Below the pieces are notes generated by a model. It ran no database searches. It was not told the DNA's origin and saw only the letters and a list, made by a program, of their open reading frames with translations. The position numbers and the translations under genes are program-made. From contig NZ_JAIUZY010000005.1 of the NCBI RefSeq assembly GCF_020171625.1, forward strand, positions 490,371 through 554,370: a stretch of DNA of 64,000 nucleotides, in the 5' to 3' direction. Below, piece by piece: positions 41,675-50,257 of the stretch. The number at the start of each line of letters is the position of its first letter. The stretch's first letter is position 1. The DNA is from Salipiger bermudensis. Lineage in GTDB: Bacteria > Pseudomonadota > Alphaproteobacteria > Rhodobacterales > Rhodobacteraceae.

Positions 41675-41765
41675 TGCCGCGTTGGCGCCAGACATTTTCC
41701 GGCGCGCGGCTCACGAGGGCGCCTGCGGCTTGCGTTCGGCGGGAAAACGGTAGCATGAGTGGGCC

Positions 41766-42176
41766 ATGGACTGGGTAAAGATCATACATCTTCTCTGCGT
41801 GATGGGCTGGATGACCTCCATCTTCGCGGTGCCGCGCGCGCTGATCTACTGGAAGCGCGAATATGCCAAGCTGGGCGCGTTCGGCCCGCTGGGCGACCTG
41901 ACCGTCCGGCTCTACCGGTTCTCGGCGGCGCTGGCGGTGATCGCGCTGATCACCGGGCTGGTGCTGGCGCAGTTCTGGGCCTGGGCGCCGTGGATCCACG
42001 TCAAGCTGGCGCTGGTGGCGCTGTTGGTGGTCCATTACGTCTGGACCGGGAAGATGGTGCTCCGCGCCAAGCGCGGCGCGTTCCGCGAGTCCGATCTTTT
42101 CCTGCGCATCTTCAACGAGATCAGCGTGGTCGGCGTGATTGCCGTGCTCTGGGTCGTCGTGGTCAAGCCGTTCTGA
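41766..42176 (+). CDS. HemJ/CopD-like integral membrane protein
   Basis: 136 residues with four hydrophobic helices (about 5-25, 50-72, 77-95, 112-133). It shows HemJ (protoporphyrinogen oxidase) features: WVKIIHLLCVMGWMTSIFAVPRALIYWK with a conserved His and PR, WIHVKLALVALLVVHYVW, and the ending FNEISVVGVIAVLWVVVVKPF. HemJ oxidises protoporphyrinogen IX in heme synthesis. The protein differs from canonical HemJ in the YLPRLFVYH block, so it may be a paralogue rather than the enzyme itself. The DUF599 gene begins three bases after its stop. Confidence 0.75.
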   Translation: MDWVKIIHLLCVMGWMTSIFAVPRALIYWKREYAKLGAFGPLGDLTVRLYRFSAALAVIALITGLVLAQFWAWAPWIHVKLALVALLVVHYVWTGKMVLRAKRGAFRESDLFLRIFNEISVVGVIAVLWVVVVKPF

Positions 42177-42179
42177 TCG

Positions 42180-42881
42180 ATGGGGTGGCTCGACCAGTTC
42201 GACTATTTCCGCCTGCTCGATCTCGCGGGAACGGTGCTGCTGATCGCGGGCTGGCTGCTGTCCTCGTGGTTCGTCGAGCACCCGCCAAGCTGGCGGCCCT
42301 CGGTGTCGAGCCTGATGGCCGAGTATCGGCGGGTCTGGATGGTGCAGTTCGTCACCCGGGAGCCGCGCATCTTCGATTCGCAGATCGTCGCCTCGCTGCG
42401 CCAGAGCACCGCGTTCTTTGCCTCGGCCTCGATGATCGCCATCGGCGGGATCTTCGCGCTCCTGGGCAACACCGAACAGTTGCGCGGCGTGGCCGGCGAT
42501 CTGACCGACGGCGTGGCGCCGGTCTTCGTCTGGGAGGTCAAGCTGCTGCTGCCGCTGCTCTTCGCCGCCAACGCCTTTCTGAAATTCGTCTGGTCCAACC
42601 GGCTCTTCGGCTATTGCTCGGTGATGATGGGAGCGGTGCCGAACGAGGCAAGCGATCTGGCTTATGCCCGCGCCGCCAAGGCGGCCGAGATCAACATCTT
42701 CGCCGCCAAGAGCTACAACCGCGGCCTGCGGGCGGTCTATTTCGGCATCGCCTCGACCGGCTGGCTGATTGGTCCCGAAGCGCTGATCGTCGCCGCCGCG
42801 GTCGCGCTGGTGATGATCCTGCGCCGCGAGTTCGCCTCGCAATCGCGCGAGGTGCTGCTGCAGAGCGAGCCCGAGAGCTGA
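42180..42881 (+). CDS. DUF599 family membrane protein
   Basis: 233 residues with membrane segments near 15-32, 78-100, 118-140 and 190-222. I recognise DUF599 from SLMAEYRRVWMVQFVTREPRIFDSQIVASLRQSTAFFASASMIAIGGIFALLGN. The function is unknown. The gene follows the HemJ-like gene by three bases and they should be co-transcribed, so a heme or membrane-redox link is possible but not shown. Confidence 0.82.
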   Translation: MGWLDQFDYFRLLDLAGTVLLIAGWLLSSWFVEHPPSWRPSVSSLMAEYRRVWMVQFVTREPRIFDSQIVASLRQSTAFFASASMIAIGGIFALLGNTEQLRGVAGDLTDGVAPVFVWEVKLLLPLLFAANAFLKFVWSNRLFGYCSVMMGAVPNEASDLAYARAAKAAEINIFAAKSYNRGLRAVYFGIASTGWLIGPEALIVAAAVALVMILRREFASQSREVLLQSEPES

Positions 42882-42917
42882 GCGCCTTCGGTGGGCGCCC
42901 GTCCACGCTAATCCTCG

Positions 42918-43259
42918 CTAGTCGACAGCGCGGATCAGCTTGCGCTCGAGCACGCGGAGCACGGTGCGCAGGTCGTGGCCGCGCTTGAGCACCTGCCCCT
43001 CCATGCTGAGGACCGCGTATTGCCCCTGCTTGCTGCGCAGCTTGGGGCGTTTCTCGATGCGGTAGAGCGGGTGTTCGGCGGTGCGGCGGAACACCGAGAA
43101 GACGGCGACGTCGCGCAGGCAGGAGATGCCGTAATCGCGCCATTCGCCGGCTGCGACCATGCGCCCGTAGAGCGAGAGGATGACGTTCAACTCGGTCCGG
43201 TGGAAGGCGACGACGTCCTGCGCGTGGCCGGGGCCCGGAAAAGGCGTAAGGCTGTTCAT
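42918..43259 (-). CDS. DUF2794 protein
   Basis: 113 residues from the ATG at 43259 (MNSLTPFPGP). The family's conserved core is visible: VVAFHRTELNVILSLYGRMVAAGEWRDYGISCLRDVAVFSVFRRTAEHPLYRIEKRPKLRSKQGQYAVLSMEGQVLKRGHDL. It has no signal or membrane segment. The function is unknown; the family is nearly restricted to alphaproteobacteria. The frame extends upstream to 43397, but no relatives share that part. It is convergent with the DUF599 gene. Confidence 0.87.
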   Translation of the reverse strand: MNSLTPFPGPGHAQDVVAFHRTELNVILSLYGRMVAAGEWRDYGISCLRDVAVFSVFRRTAEHPLYRIEKRPKLRSKQGQYAVLSMEGQVLKRGHDLRTVLRVLERKLIRAVD

Positions 43260-43511
43260 GGTGCTAAGCTGCGCCTGATGTGGGCGCAAATCAAGGGCGG
43301 CGCTGCTCAAATGCCGGTCATCGCGTATGGCGTGCTCCCGGACGTGCCACTCAGCCGGTCGGCGGAGCGTCTTTGCACACCGTGACGGGGCTGTCATCTG
43401 CCGGGAGGCTCAGCCTCGTCCAACGGTGGTCGAGTGTCGGGCAGGATCTCCATGCCAGGGATCGTCTGCCACGTCTTTCCGCCGCCGGAGAGGCGCGAGG
43501 CGCGGGCGGTC

Positions 43512-45041
43512 CTATCGGTGCCCGATCCAGCCGCGATCGTCGGTGAAGGCCCGGGCCTCGCTGATCCGGACCGGGCCGTAGCCCTCGGGCTGCTCCGTCA
43601 AGGCGTCCAGCGGTTGAGCGGAGGCGGCAAAGAGGACGTTTGCCCGGTTGCGCGCGCTCACCGGGCCCTGTGCCACCACCACATGCGGATAGAGCTCGGT
43701 CAGGATGGCATGGACGCCACGGGCCAGAGGGCCGTCCGGCGCGTCCAGAAGGTTCACGTAGACCGGGCCGTCGACGATGTCGCGCAGCCGTGCGAAGCTC
43801 TCGCGGGTGACCAGATGCGCCGGCACGGACCCGGAGGAAAACGCATCCATGACGGCGGCATCGAAGCGCGCCTCGGTTTCGTTGAGGTAGACCCGGCCAT
43901 CGGCGTGCACGATACCGAGCCGCCCCGATCCAGCGTCGCCGTCCGAAGCCTCATAGCCGGTGGCGTCGATCATCGCGGCGGCGCGGGGCATGTGGCGGCG
44001 CACGACATCGGTCACCAGCGGGTCGATCTCGACCGCGACCGCCTGCGCATCGAGCCGCGTGGCGAGCAGCTTGGTCGGCAGCGTGTACCCGCCGCCGCCG
44101 ATGAACAGCACCGAAGCCGCTTGTCCGAGGTCCTGCGCCATCCGCGACCAGAGCCAGTCGGTATAGCCGAGGGCGAGCGGGACAGAGCCCTGCCCGAGCT
44201 CCTCCGGCGCGCGGCGCTCCGCCGCCTGTACGGTGCCGTCCGAGACCAGAAACACCTCTGGCCCCTTGTGGGCGATGTCGAGGCAGGACAGCCCGGATTC
44301 ATACTCACAGGCGGGGGAGCCGGCGAGACCGGCCACGCCTACGAACCCCACCGCCGCGAGGGTGACGACGCGGTTGTCGGGCGGGCCGGCGCGCAGGAAC
44401 GGCAGGCAGAATAGGGTGAGCGCGCCGCACGTGGCAAAGGTCGCCGTCGATCCGATCAGCGGCAGCGTCACGAACCCCGCGAGGATCGCGCCCGCGATGG
44501 CGCCGATCGAGCCGGCGGCAAGCACGAAGCCCAGCGACGAGCCCTCGCGCCCCGGCCGGGCCTCCATGGCGAGCTTTGCCAGCAGGGGCGAGGGCAGGGT
44601 GACCAGCACCGAGGCCGGAAAGAAGACGAGGAAGACGCTGACCATCATGCCGTCAGTTCCGCGCGCGCCCCAGTTGTGCAGCAGGCCGAGCAGGGTCGGG
44701 GAGGCGGCCATCAGCACCGCCGTTCCCACCAGGGCGCCGCGCGTGGTGCGCAGGGCAGCCTCGCGGGGCCGCTCGGCGACGATGCCCCCGAGGGCGCTGC
44801 CGAGGGAAAAGCCGCCCAGCACCGTGGCGATCACGGTGGTCCAGGTCAGAAGCGATGTGCCGAAGAACGGCGCCAGCACCCGGCCGGCGGCGATCTCGTA
44901 GGTCAGGCCCACGGCGGAGAGCACCAGGATGAGCGCGATGGTCAGCGGAAAACGAATGGCAGGCTCCTGCGATGAAACGGCGGGGGCGGCCCCGCGTGGC
45001 GATGTCCGGTCCGGTATTGTCCAGAACGTGGGCTTTTTCAA
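43512..45041 (-). CDS. Fused membrane protein / spermidine-synthase-like methyltransferase-fold protein
   Basis: 509 residues from a TTG at 45041. Residues about 30-260 hold seven or so hydrophobic helices (LTIALILVLSAVGLTYEIAAGRVLAPFFGTSLLTWTTVIATVLGGFSLGSALGG and others). Residues about 270-490 are a SpeE-like Rossmann domain: LWSRMAQDLGQAASVLFIGGGGYTLPTKLL, VAVEIDPLVTDVVRRHM, FDAAVMDAFSSGSVPAHLVTRE. Such fusions are often called polyamine aminopropyltransferases, but polyamine synthesis by them is rarely proven. No ribosome site precedes the TTG, so the start is uncertain; an initiation near residue 30 is also possible. Confidence 0.8.
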   Translation of the reverse strand: MKKPTFWTIPDRTSPRGAAPAVSSQEPAIRFPLTIALILVLSAVGLTYEIAAGRVLAPFFGTSLLTWTTVIATVLGGFSLGSALGGIVAERPREAALRTTRGALVGTAVLMAASPTLLGLLHNWGARGTDGMMVSVFLVFFPASVLVTLPSPLLAKLAMEARPGREGSSLGFVLAAGSIGAIAGAILAGFVTLPLIGSTATFATCGALTLFCLPFLRAGPPDNRVVTLAAVGFVGVAGLAGSPACEYESGLSCLDIAHKGPEVFLVSDGTVQAAERRAPEELGQGSVPLALGYTDWLWSRMAQDLGQAASVLFIGGGGYTLPTKLLATRLDAQAVAVEIDPLVTDVVRRHMPRAAAMIDATGYEASDGDAGSGRLGIVHADGRVYLNETEARFDAAVMDAFSSGSVPAHLVTRESFARLRDIVDGPVYVNLLDAPDGPLARGVHAILTELYPHVVVAQGPVSARNRANVLFAASAQPLDALTEQPEGYGPVRISEARAFTDDRGWIGHR

Positions 45042-45575
45042 ACGCTGCCATCGCGAGGCGGGCGACGCGCGACAGGCGGCATGGCTGGGGGCTGCGCACA
45101 GGGTGCGCGCTCGCGGTCTCGTCAGTGACAGGGCTGCGCGTTGGTGGGGGGGCCGCGCTGAGGCCGGGGTCTCGCCTTAAAGCCGCTCCGACGGGCCGCG
45201 ATCGGGGGTGCGTTCGGGAGCAGGGACTGTCCGGGCGTTTTCCGGGAACCCTCCCGCGGTGGAAGGTCGTTGATCCTGAGATTGCCGAAACGACGGAACC
45301 GCCCGATGCTTACCGCCCCCTTCCTGTCTGGACCGCCGGCCCTGAATGGCGCGACCGGCGGTTTGCCGGTCAAGGGAGCAGGCTGGGCCGATTTCGCCGC
45401 GAGGCCTGTGCCGCGATGACGATCCGTGGCGTGCCGTACCGGCTGCGACGCCGACGCGCCGACCGCCCCCGGTCGACGGACACGGGATCGGCGCGCGTCC
45501 GGACCTCATCGCCGCCGTCGCGGACGGGATCTGTGCCGCCTCGGCCGCACCACATACCTGCAAGGGAGACCAGAA
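45042..45575. other. Gene-free stretch between divergent genes
   Basis: 534 bases between the spermidine-synthase-like gene and the glutaredoxin fusion. Short frames on both strands are Arg/Pro-rich shadows. An 8-bp inverted pair (ACCGCCGG near 45332, CCGGCGGT near 45355) can form a hairpin. No promoter was recognised with confidence, though two divergent ones must be here. Confidence 0.5.
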
Positions 45576-46337
45576 ATGCCCAAGGATACCGCCAAGACCG
45601 CCGTGCTTTATCGCATGGTGATGCCCGACCATCTCTGCCCCTTCGGCCTCAAGTCCAAGGATCTGCTCGAGCGTAAGGGGTACGACGTCGAGGACCATCA
45701 CCTCACCACGCGGGAGGAGACCGACGCCTTCCAGCGGGAACATGACGTGAAGACCACGCCGCAGACCTTCATCGATGGCAAGCGCATCGGCGGTTATGAC
45801 GATCTGCGCGTGTATTTCGAGCTTGATCCGCCGAAGGAGGAGCAGAGCGAGACCAGCTACCAGCCGGTCATCGCGATCTTCTCGGTCGCGGCGCTGCTGG
45901 CGTTGGGGCTGTCGTGGCACCAGTACGGCACGATCTTCACCCTGCGCGCGGTCGAGTGGTTCATCTCGCTGTCGATGGCGATCCTCGCGATCCAGAAGCT
46001 GCAGGACCTCGAGAGCTTCTCGACCATGTTCCTCAACTACGACCTGCTGGCCCGGCGCTGGGTGCCCTACGGCAAGATCTACCCGTTCGGCGAGGCGCTG
46101 GCGGGCATCCTGATGACTGCCGGGGCGCTGACATGGATCTCGGTGCCGGTGGCGCTGGTGATCGGGACAATCGGCGCGGTCAGCGTGTTCAAGGCGGTCT
46201 ATATCGACAAGCGCGAGCTGAAATGCGCCTGCGTGGGCGGCGGGTCGAACGTGCCTCTGGGCTTCGTGTCGCTGACCGAGAACGTGATGATGGTGGCCAT
46301 AGCGCTGTGGATGGGCGCGCGGGCGATCACCGGCTGA
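45576..46337 (+). CDS. Glutaredoxin fused to MauE/DoxX-like membrane domain
   Basis: 253 residues from the ATG at 45576, behind AAGGGAGA. Residues 8-85 are a glutaredoxin fold with a monothiol active site CPFG (C21) and the TPQTFIDGKRIGGYDDL glutathione-binding loop. Residues about 95-250 contain four membrane helices similar to MauE of methylamine utilisation: AVEWFISLSMAILAIQKLQDLESFSTMFLNYDLLA, GEALAGILMTAGAL, VALVIGTIGAVSVFKAVY, plus the cysteine motif KCACVGGGSNVP. MauE relatives act in disulfide or redox maturation of periplasmic proteins. The fusion implies electron transfer between cytoplasmic glutathione and a membrane thiol pair; this is inferred. Confidence 0.87.
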   Translation: MPKDTAKTAVLYRMVMPDHLCPFGLKSKDLLERKGYDVEDHHLTTREETDAFQREHDVKTTPQTFIDGKRIGGYDDLRVYFELDPPKEEQSETSYQPVIAIFSVAALLALGLSWHQYGTIFTLRAVEWFISLSMAILAIQKLQDLESFSTMFLNYDLLARRWVPYGKIYPFGEALAGILMTAGALTWISVPVALVIGTIGAVSVFKAVYIDKRELKCACVGGGSNVPLGFVSLTENVMMVAIALWMGARAITG

Positions 46338-46537
46338 CCGGGGCTGCCGTTTAAGCTGTTCGCGAGGAGCGAGCGCGCTCGACAGCATCGCTTGGCGACG
46401 GCGTGCGCGCTTTCGCTGTTCGCAGGGAGGCGCCTGCCTGCGCCGGGGTGCTGGGCGCGGCCTGTCGGGAGATTCGGCGCGAACGCCCTCTATTCTCACT
46501 CGTAGAAGCATTCGCGAACCTGACCGCTCGGGCAACG

Positions 46538-46569
46538 AAAAGGGCGCCATCCCGCAAGGGATGACGCCC
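46538..46569 (-). terminator. Terminator of ggt
   Basis: GGGCGCCATCCC (46542-46553) and GGGATGACGCCC (46558-46569) form a 12-bp stem with one mismatch around a GCAA tetraloop. On the minus strand TTTT (46541-46538) follows. It is 35 bases beyond the ggt stop. Confidence 0.85.
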
Positions 46570-46603
46570 GGGACAGTATCGCCGGATGGCGGTCGCAGGG
46601 GGA

Positions 46604-48193
46604 TCAGAATCCCAGCGCCATGCCGTCCTTGCGGCTGTCGCTGCCGCCGGTGAGCGTGCCGGTCTTGCGGTCGATCAGGATCGCCTGACTGCCGCCGATG
46701 GGGCTCTTCTGGATGGCGAGCTTGTGGCCGCGCGCTTCGAGCTCGGCGCGGGCCTCGGCCGAGACGCCCGGTTCAAGCTGAAGCTCACCGCCGAAGCCGA
46801 AGCTGCGCGGCGTGTCCATCGCCGCCTGCGGGTCGAGCCCGAGGTCGAACATGTTGGACAGGAACTGGCCGTGGCCTGCCGCCTGATACTGGCCGCCCAT
46901 CACGCCGAAGGGCATCACCGCCTCGCCGTCCTTGCAGACCATGCCGGGGATGATGGTGTGCATCGGGCGCTTCATCGGCGCGATGGCGTTGGGATGGCCC
47001 TCGATCAGCCGGAACGAGGCGCCGCGAGAGTGGAACAGCACGCCGGTCTCCGGGTCGAGCCGGGTCGAGCCGAAGCCGTGGAAGATCGAGTTGATGAAGG
47101 ACAGCGCGTTGCCCTCGCCATCGACCACGCAGAGATAGATCGTGTCCTTGTGCTCTGGCTCATCCCAGAGCGCCGGTGCGCCGGCCTTGCTCATGTCGAT
47201 GCGGGCGGCAAGCGTGTCGACCACTTCGTCAGAGAGCAGGGTTTCGGTGACGTCCGGGCAATGCTCCGGATCGCTGATCAGCGCGTCGCGGTGGTGATAG
47301 GCGAGTTTGGCGGCCTCGGCATGGATGTGGATGCGGTCGGCCTCGGAGAGGTCCGGGCCCATGTCGAACTTGGACAGAATGCGCAGGATCAGCAGCGCCG
47401 CGAGGCCCTGGCCGTTGGGCGGGCACTCGAAGACGTCATAGCCGCCGAACTCGGTCGAGATCGGGTCCACCCAGATGGCGGCGTCCTTGCCGGCGTGGAA
47501 GTCTTCCTCGGTCTGCAGACCGCCGAGCGATTGCAGATGCGCGGCCATCTTGGCGGCGGTCTCGCCCTCGTAGAACCCGGCGGCGCCTTTCTCGGCGATC
47601 TCGCGCAGGCGCGCGCCGATCAGCGGCTGGGCGTGCCTCTCGCCGACCTTGGGTGCGGCACCGTTCGGCAGGAAGACCTTGGCAGCGTGTTCGTCCTTGC
47701 CGACCAGCGCGGCGGTCTCGGCCCAGTCCATCGCGACGCGCGGGGTCACGACATAGCCGTTCTCGGCGTAGTGGATGGCGCGGGCGAAGAGCCGATCGAG
47801 CGGCATCGAGCCGTGATCCTCGTGCAGGCGGCACCAGGCCGAGATTGCGCCGGGAATGGTGACGGCGTGCGGGCTGGTTTGCGGGATCTCGTCGGTGAGG
47901 CCCGCGGCCTTCAGCGCCTCGACGGTGGCGGCCTTGGCGGCGCGGCCCGATCCGTTGAGCGCCTTCACCGCGCCGCCCTTGGGGGCGTAGAGCGCGAAAC
48001 AGTCACCGCCGATGCCGGTCATCAGCGGGTCGACGACGCATTGCACCGCAACGGCGCTGATCGCGGCATCGACGGCATTGCCGCCGGCGGAGAGGATCTC
48101 GAGCCCGGCCGCCGTCGACAGCGGGTGCGACGTGGCGATCATGGCGTCGGAGGCCAGAGTGCTGGGACGCCGGGCGGAGAAGAAGTCGAACAT
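46604..48193 (-). CDS. ggt: Gamma-glutamyltransferase family protein, no signal peptide
   Basis: 529 residues. The autoprocessing nucleophile is T351 in HKDTIYLCVVDGEGNALSFINSIFHGFGS; the small-subunit motifs GVLFHSRGASF and GVMGGQYQAAGHGQFLSNM follow. The N-terminal MIATSHPLSTAAGLEILSAGGNAVDAAISAVAVQCVVDPLMTGIGGDCF is typical. There is no secretion signal (MFDFFSARRPSTLASDAMI), so it should be cytoplasmic, unlike E. coli Ggt and more like YwrD-type enzymes. It hydrolyses gamma-glutamyl bonds of glutathione or related peptides. It is last in a six-gene leftward run after the peptide ABC importer, suggesting that it cleaves the imported peptide. Confidence 0.92.
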   Translation of the reverse strand: MFDFFSARRPSTLASDAMIATSHPLSTAAGLEILSAGGNAVDAAISAVAVQCVVDPLMTGIGGDCFALYAPKGGAVKALNGSGRAAKAATVEALKAAGLTDEIPQTSPHAVTIPGAISAWCRLHEDHGSMPLDRLFARAIHYAENGYVVTPRVAMDWAETAALVGKDEHAAKVFLPNGAAPKVGERHAQPLIGARLREIAEKGAAGFYEGETAAKMAAHLQSLGGLQTEEDFHAGKDAAIWVDPISTEFGGYDVFECPPNGQGLAALLILRILSKFDMGPDLSEADRIHIHAEAAKLAYHHRDALISDPEHCPDVTETLLSDEVVDTLAARIDMSKAGAPALWDEPEHKDTIYLCVVDGEGNALSFINSIFHGFGSTRLDPETGVLFHSRGASFRLIEGHPNAIAPMKRPMHTIIPGMVCKDGEAVMPFGVMGGQYQAAGHGQFLSNMFDLGLDPQAAMDTPRSFGFGGELQLEPGVSAEARAELEARGHKLAIQKSPIGGSQAILIDRKTGTLTGGSDSRKDGMALGF

Positions 48194-48245
48194 GGGTCTT
48201 TGTGTCCTGCTTTTGTGCTTCGGTTCCGTGAGTGATGTATGGACC

Positions 48246-49286
48246 TTAGCGAGTTTCAGAGGCCTGCGCCTCCGTCGAAGTGAGCGGGTGAAGACATGCG
48301 ACGGCCCGCCCGGCGCCTTGCTGGCCGAGCTGCGGGTCGCGCAGTCGGCAATCGTCCTGCGCTGCCGGGCAGCGCGAGGAGAAACGACAGCCCTTGGGCA
48401 GATCCAGAGGGCTCGGGATCTCGCCCGGGAGCGGCTCGGGGATCGGTTCGAAGAACCGCGGAGCCGCTGCCCGAAGGGCTGCGGAATAGGGATGCGCGGG
48501 CCTTTCGAGCACCGCATCCGTGGGGCCGGTCTCGACGATCCGGCCCAGATACATGATGGCAATCTCTTCGCAGAGATAGCTCGCCACGCCAAGGTCGTGG
48601 GTGATGAAGACGAGCGTCAGCCCCATGTCGCGCTGCAGGCTGCGCAACAGCGTCAGCAGCTGTGCCTGTGTCGACACGTCAAGGCCCGAGACCGCCTCGT
48701 CGGCCACCAGAACCGAGGGCTCTGAGGCCAGCGCGCGGGCGATGGCGACGCGCCGCACCTGACCGCCGGACAGGCCGGAAGGGTAGCGGCTGGCGGCGTC
48801 GGTGGGCAGGCCCACCCGGTCGATGAGCTGCGCCACGCGGGCGGCTTCCTCGGCCTTGGGCACGATGTCGAAATGGCGCAGCGGCTCGGCGATGAGGTGG
48901 CCCACGGTCATGCGCGGATCGAGCGAGCCGCGCGCGTCCTGATAGACCATCGCCACGTCGCGGGCGAAGCCGGTGCCGCGGGCGCGGGCCTCGCGGATCG
49001 GCCTGCCGCGATAGAGCGCGCGCCCGCCGCTGGGCGCGTCGAGCCCGAGCAGCACGCGCAGCAGCGTCGACTTGCCCGAGCCGCTCTCGCCCACGAGCGC
49101 CAGCGAGGCGCCCTGCGCGATGCTCAGCCGCACCCCGTCGAGCGCCTTGAGACCGACGGTCTCGCGGCTCAGGAGGCTGCGGCCCGGTTTCGGCACGGAG
49201 AATTCCTGCTCGACCTCGATCAGCTCGAAGACCGGCGGGTTTGGCGCCATGGCGGGGCGCTTGGTCTGGATCTGCGACATGATCAT
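48246..49286 (-). CDS. Peptide/glutathione ABC importer, second ATPase (DppF/GsiA-like)
   Basis: 346 residues. Walker A VGESGSGKSTLLR, Q-loop in MVYQDARGSLDPRMTVG, signature LSGGQVRRVAIARAL, Walker B VLVADEAVSGLD, and switch His in FITHDLGVASYL. The C-terminal oligopeptide-transporter extension (HPYSAALRAAAPR..., GCRFSSRCPAAQDDCRL) with its cysteine set is present; in homologues it binds an iron-sulfur cluster. The ATG overlaps the stop of the first ATPase gene (ATGA). Confidence 0.94.
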   Translation of the reverse strand: MIMSQIQTKRPAMAPNPPVFELIEVEQEFSVPKPGRSLLSRETVGLKALDGVRLSIAQGASLALVGESGSGKSTLLRVLLGLDAPSGGRALYRGRPIREARARGTGFARDVAMVYQDARGSLDPRMTVGHLIAEPLRHFDIVPKAEEAARVAQLIDRVGLPTDAASRYPSGLSGGQVRRVAIARALASEPSVLVADEAVSGLDVSTQAQLLTLLRSLQRDMGLTLVFITHDLGVASYLCEEIAIMYLGRIVETGPTDAVLERPAHPYSAALRAAAPRFFEPIPEPLPGEIPSPLDLPKGCRFSSRCPAAQDDCRLRDPQLGQQGAGRAVACLHPLTSTEAQASETR

Positions 49287-50257
49287 TCCGGGTTCCAGCA
49301 GGCGAATTGGTGATCGAGCGGGCCATCTGCCCCGGCGCGGGCCGGTTGCAGCGGCGGTGCCTCTCCGGCGCAGCGCGGCAGGGCGCGGGGGCAGCGGGTG
49401 GCGAAGCGGCAGCCCAAGGGCATCTCGCTATGCGGCGGCACCGTGCCCTCGGGCGCGGTGATGTCCTTGGTGCCGATCTCGAGCACGCAGGATTTCAGCT
49501 GCTTGGTATAGGGGTGGCGGTGACGTTCGAGGATGTCGCGGGAGGGGCCCGCCTCGACCACCTGACCGGCATAGAGCACCACGATGCGGTCGCAGGACTG
49601 GCTGGCCAGCGCCAGATCGTGCAGCACGAAGATGCAGCTCGCGCCGCGCGATCTGGTCTGCGCGAGGATCAGCCGCACGATCTGGGCCTGGATGGTGACG
49701 TCGAGCGCCGAGGTCGGCTCATCCGCCAGCAGCAGGTCGGGGTTGCAGGCCAGCGCGATGGCCACCATCACGCGTTGCTGCATCCCGCCCGAGAGCTGGT
49801 GCGGATAGGCGGTCATCCGGCCCTCGGGATCGTTGATGCCGACCGAGGTGAAAAGCTCGATGGCGCGGCTGCGTGCCTCGGCTTTCGACAGGCCGAGATT
49901 GCGCCGCAGCACGGTGATGAGCTGTCGCCCCACGGTGTAGGACGGGTTCAGGGCCGAGCCGGCATCCTGAAAGATCATCGACAGCCGGCGGCCGCGCAGC
50001 TTGACCATCTGGCGCTCGGGCAGCGCCAGCAGGTCGCCGGCGCCCGCCATCTCGGCCGTGCCCTCGACCTTGGCGCCATCGAGCAGGCGCATCAGCGCCG
50101 TGGCGATGGTCGACTTGCCGGCGCCGCTCTCGCCCACGAGCGCGAGCGTCTCGCCCTCGGCCAGCGACAGGGTCACCCGGTCGAGGATCTTGGCCGCGCC
50201 GCGATGCACGCTGAGATCAGAAAGGGTGAGGATCGGTTGGGTTGCCATGTCCTTCAT
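49283..50257 (-). CDS. Peptide/glutathione ABC importer, first ATPase (DppD-like)
   Basis: 324 residues from the ATG at 50257, which overlaps the permease stop (ATGA). Walker A VGESGAGKSTIATAL, MIFQDAGSALNPSYTVGRQL, signature LSGGMQQRVMVAIALA, Walker B LLLADEPTSALDVTIQAQI, switch FVLHDLALASQSC. The C-terminal oligopeptide-specific extension (HPYTKQLKSCVLE, GCRFATRCPRALPRC) is complete. It works as a heterodimer with the neighbouring ATPase. Confidence 0.94.
   Translation of the reverse strand: MKDMATQPILTLSDLSVHRGAAKILDRVTLSLAEGETLALVGESGAGKSTIATALMRLLDGAKVEGTAEMAGAGDLLALPERQMVKLRGRRLSMIFQDAGSALNPSYTVGRQLITVLRRNLGLSKAEARSRAIELFTSVGINDPEGRMTAYPHQLSGGMQQRVMVAIALACNPDLLLADEPTSALDVTIQAQIVRLILAQTRSRGASCIFVLHDLALASQSCDRIVVLYAGQVVEAGPSRDILERHRHPYTKQLKSCVLEIGTKDITAPEGTVPPHSEMPLGCRFATRCPRALPRCAGEAPPLQPARAGADGPLDHQFACWNPE

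Noticed and set aside
44653..45099. Leftward frame starting with an ATG near 45054, offset from the spermidine-synthase-like gene
   Set aside because: It enters the same region in another frame and loses similarity at once; the 43512-45041 frame carries all the conserved motifs.
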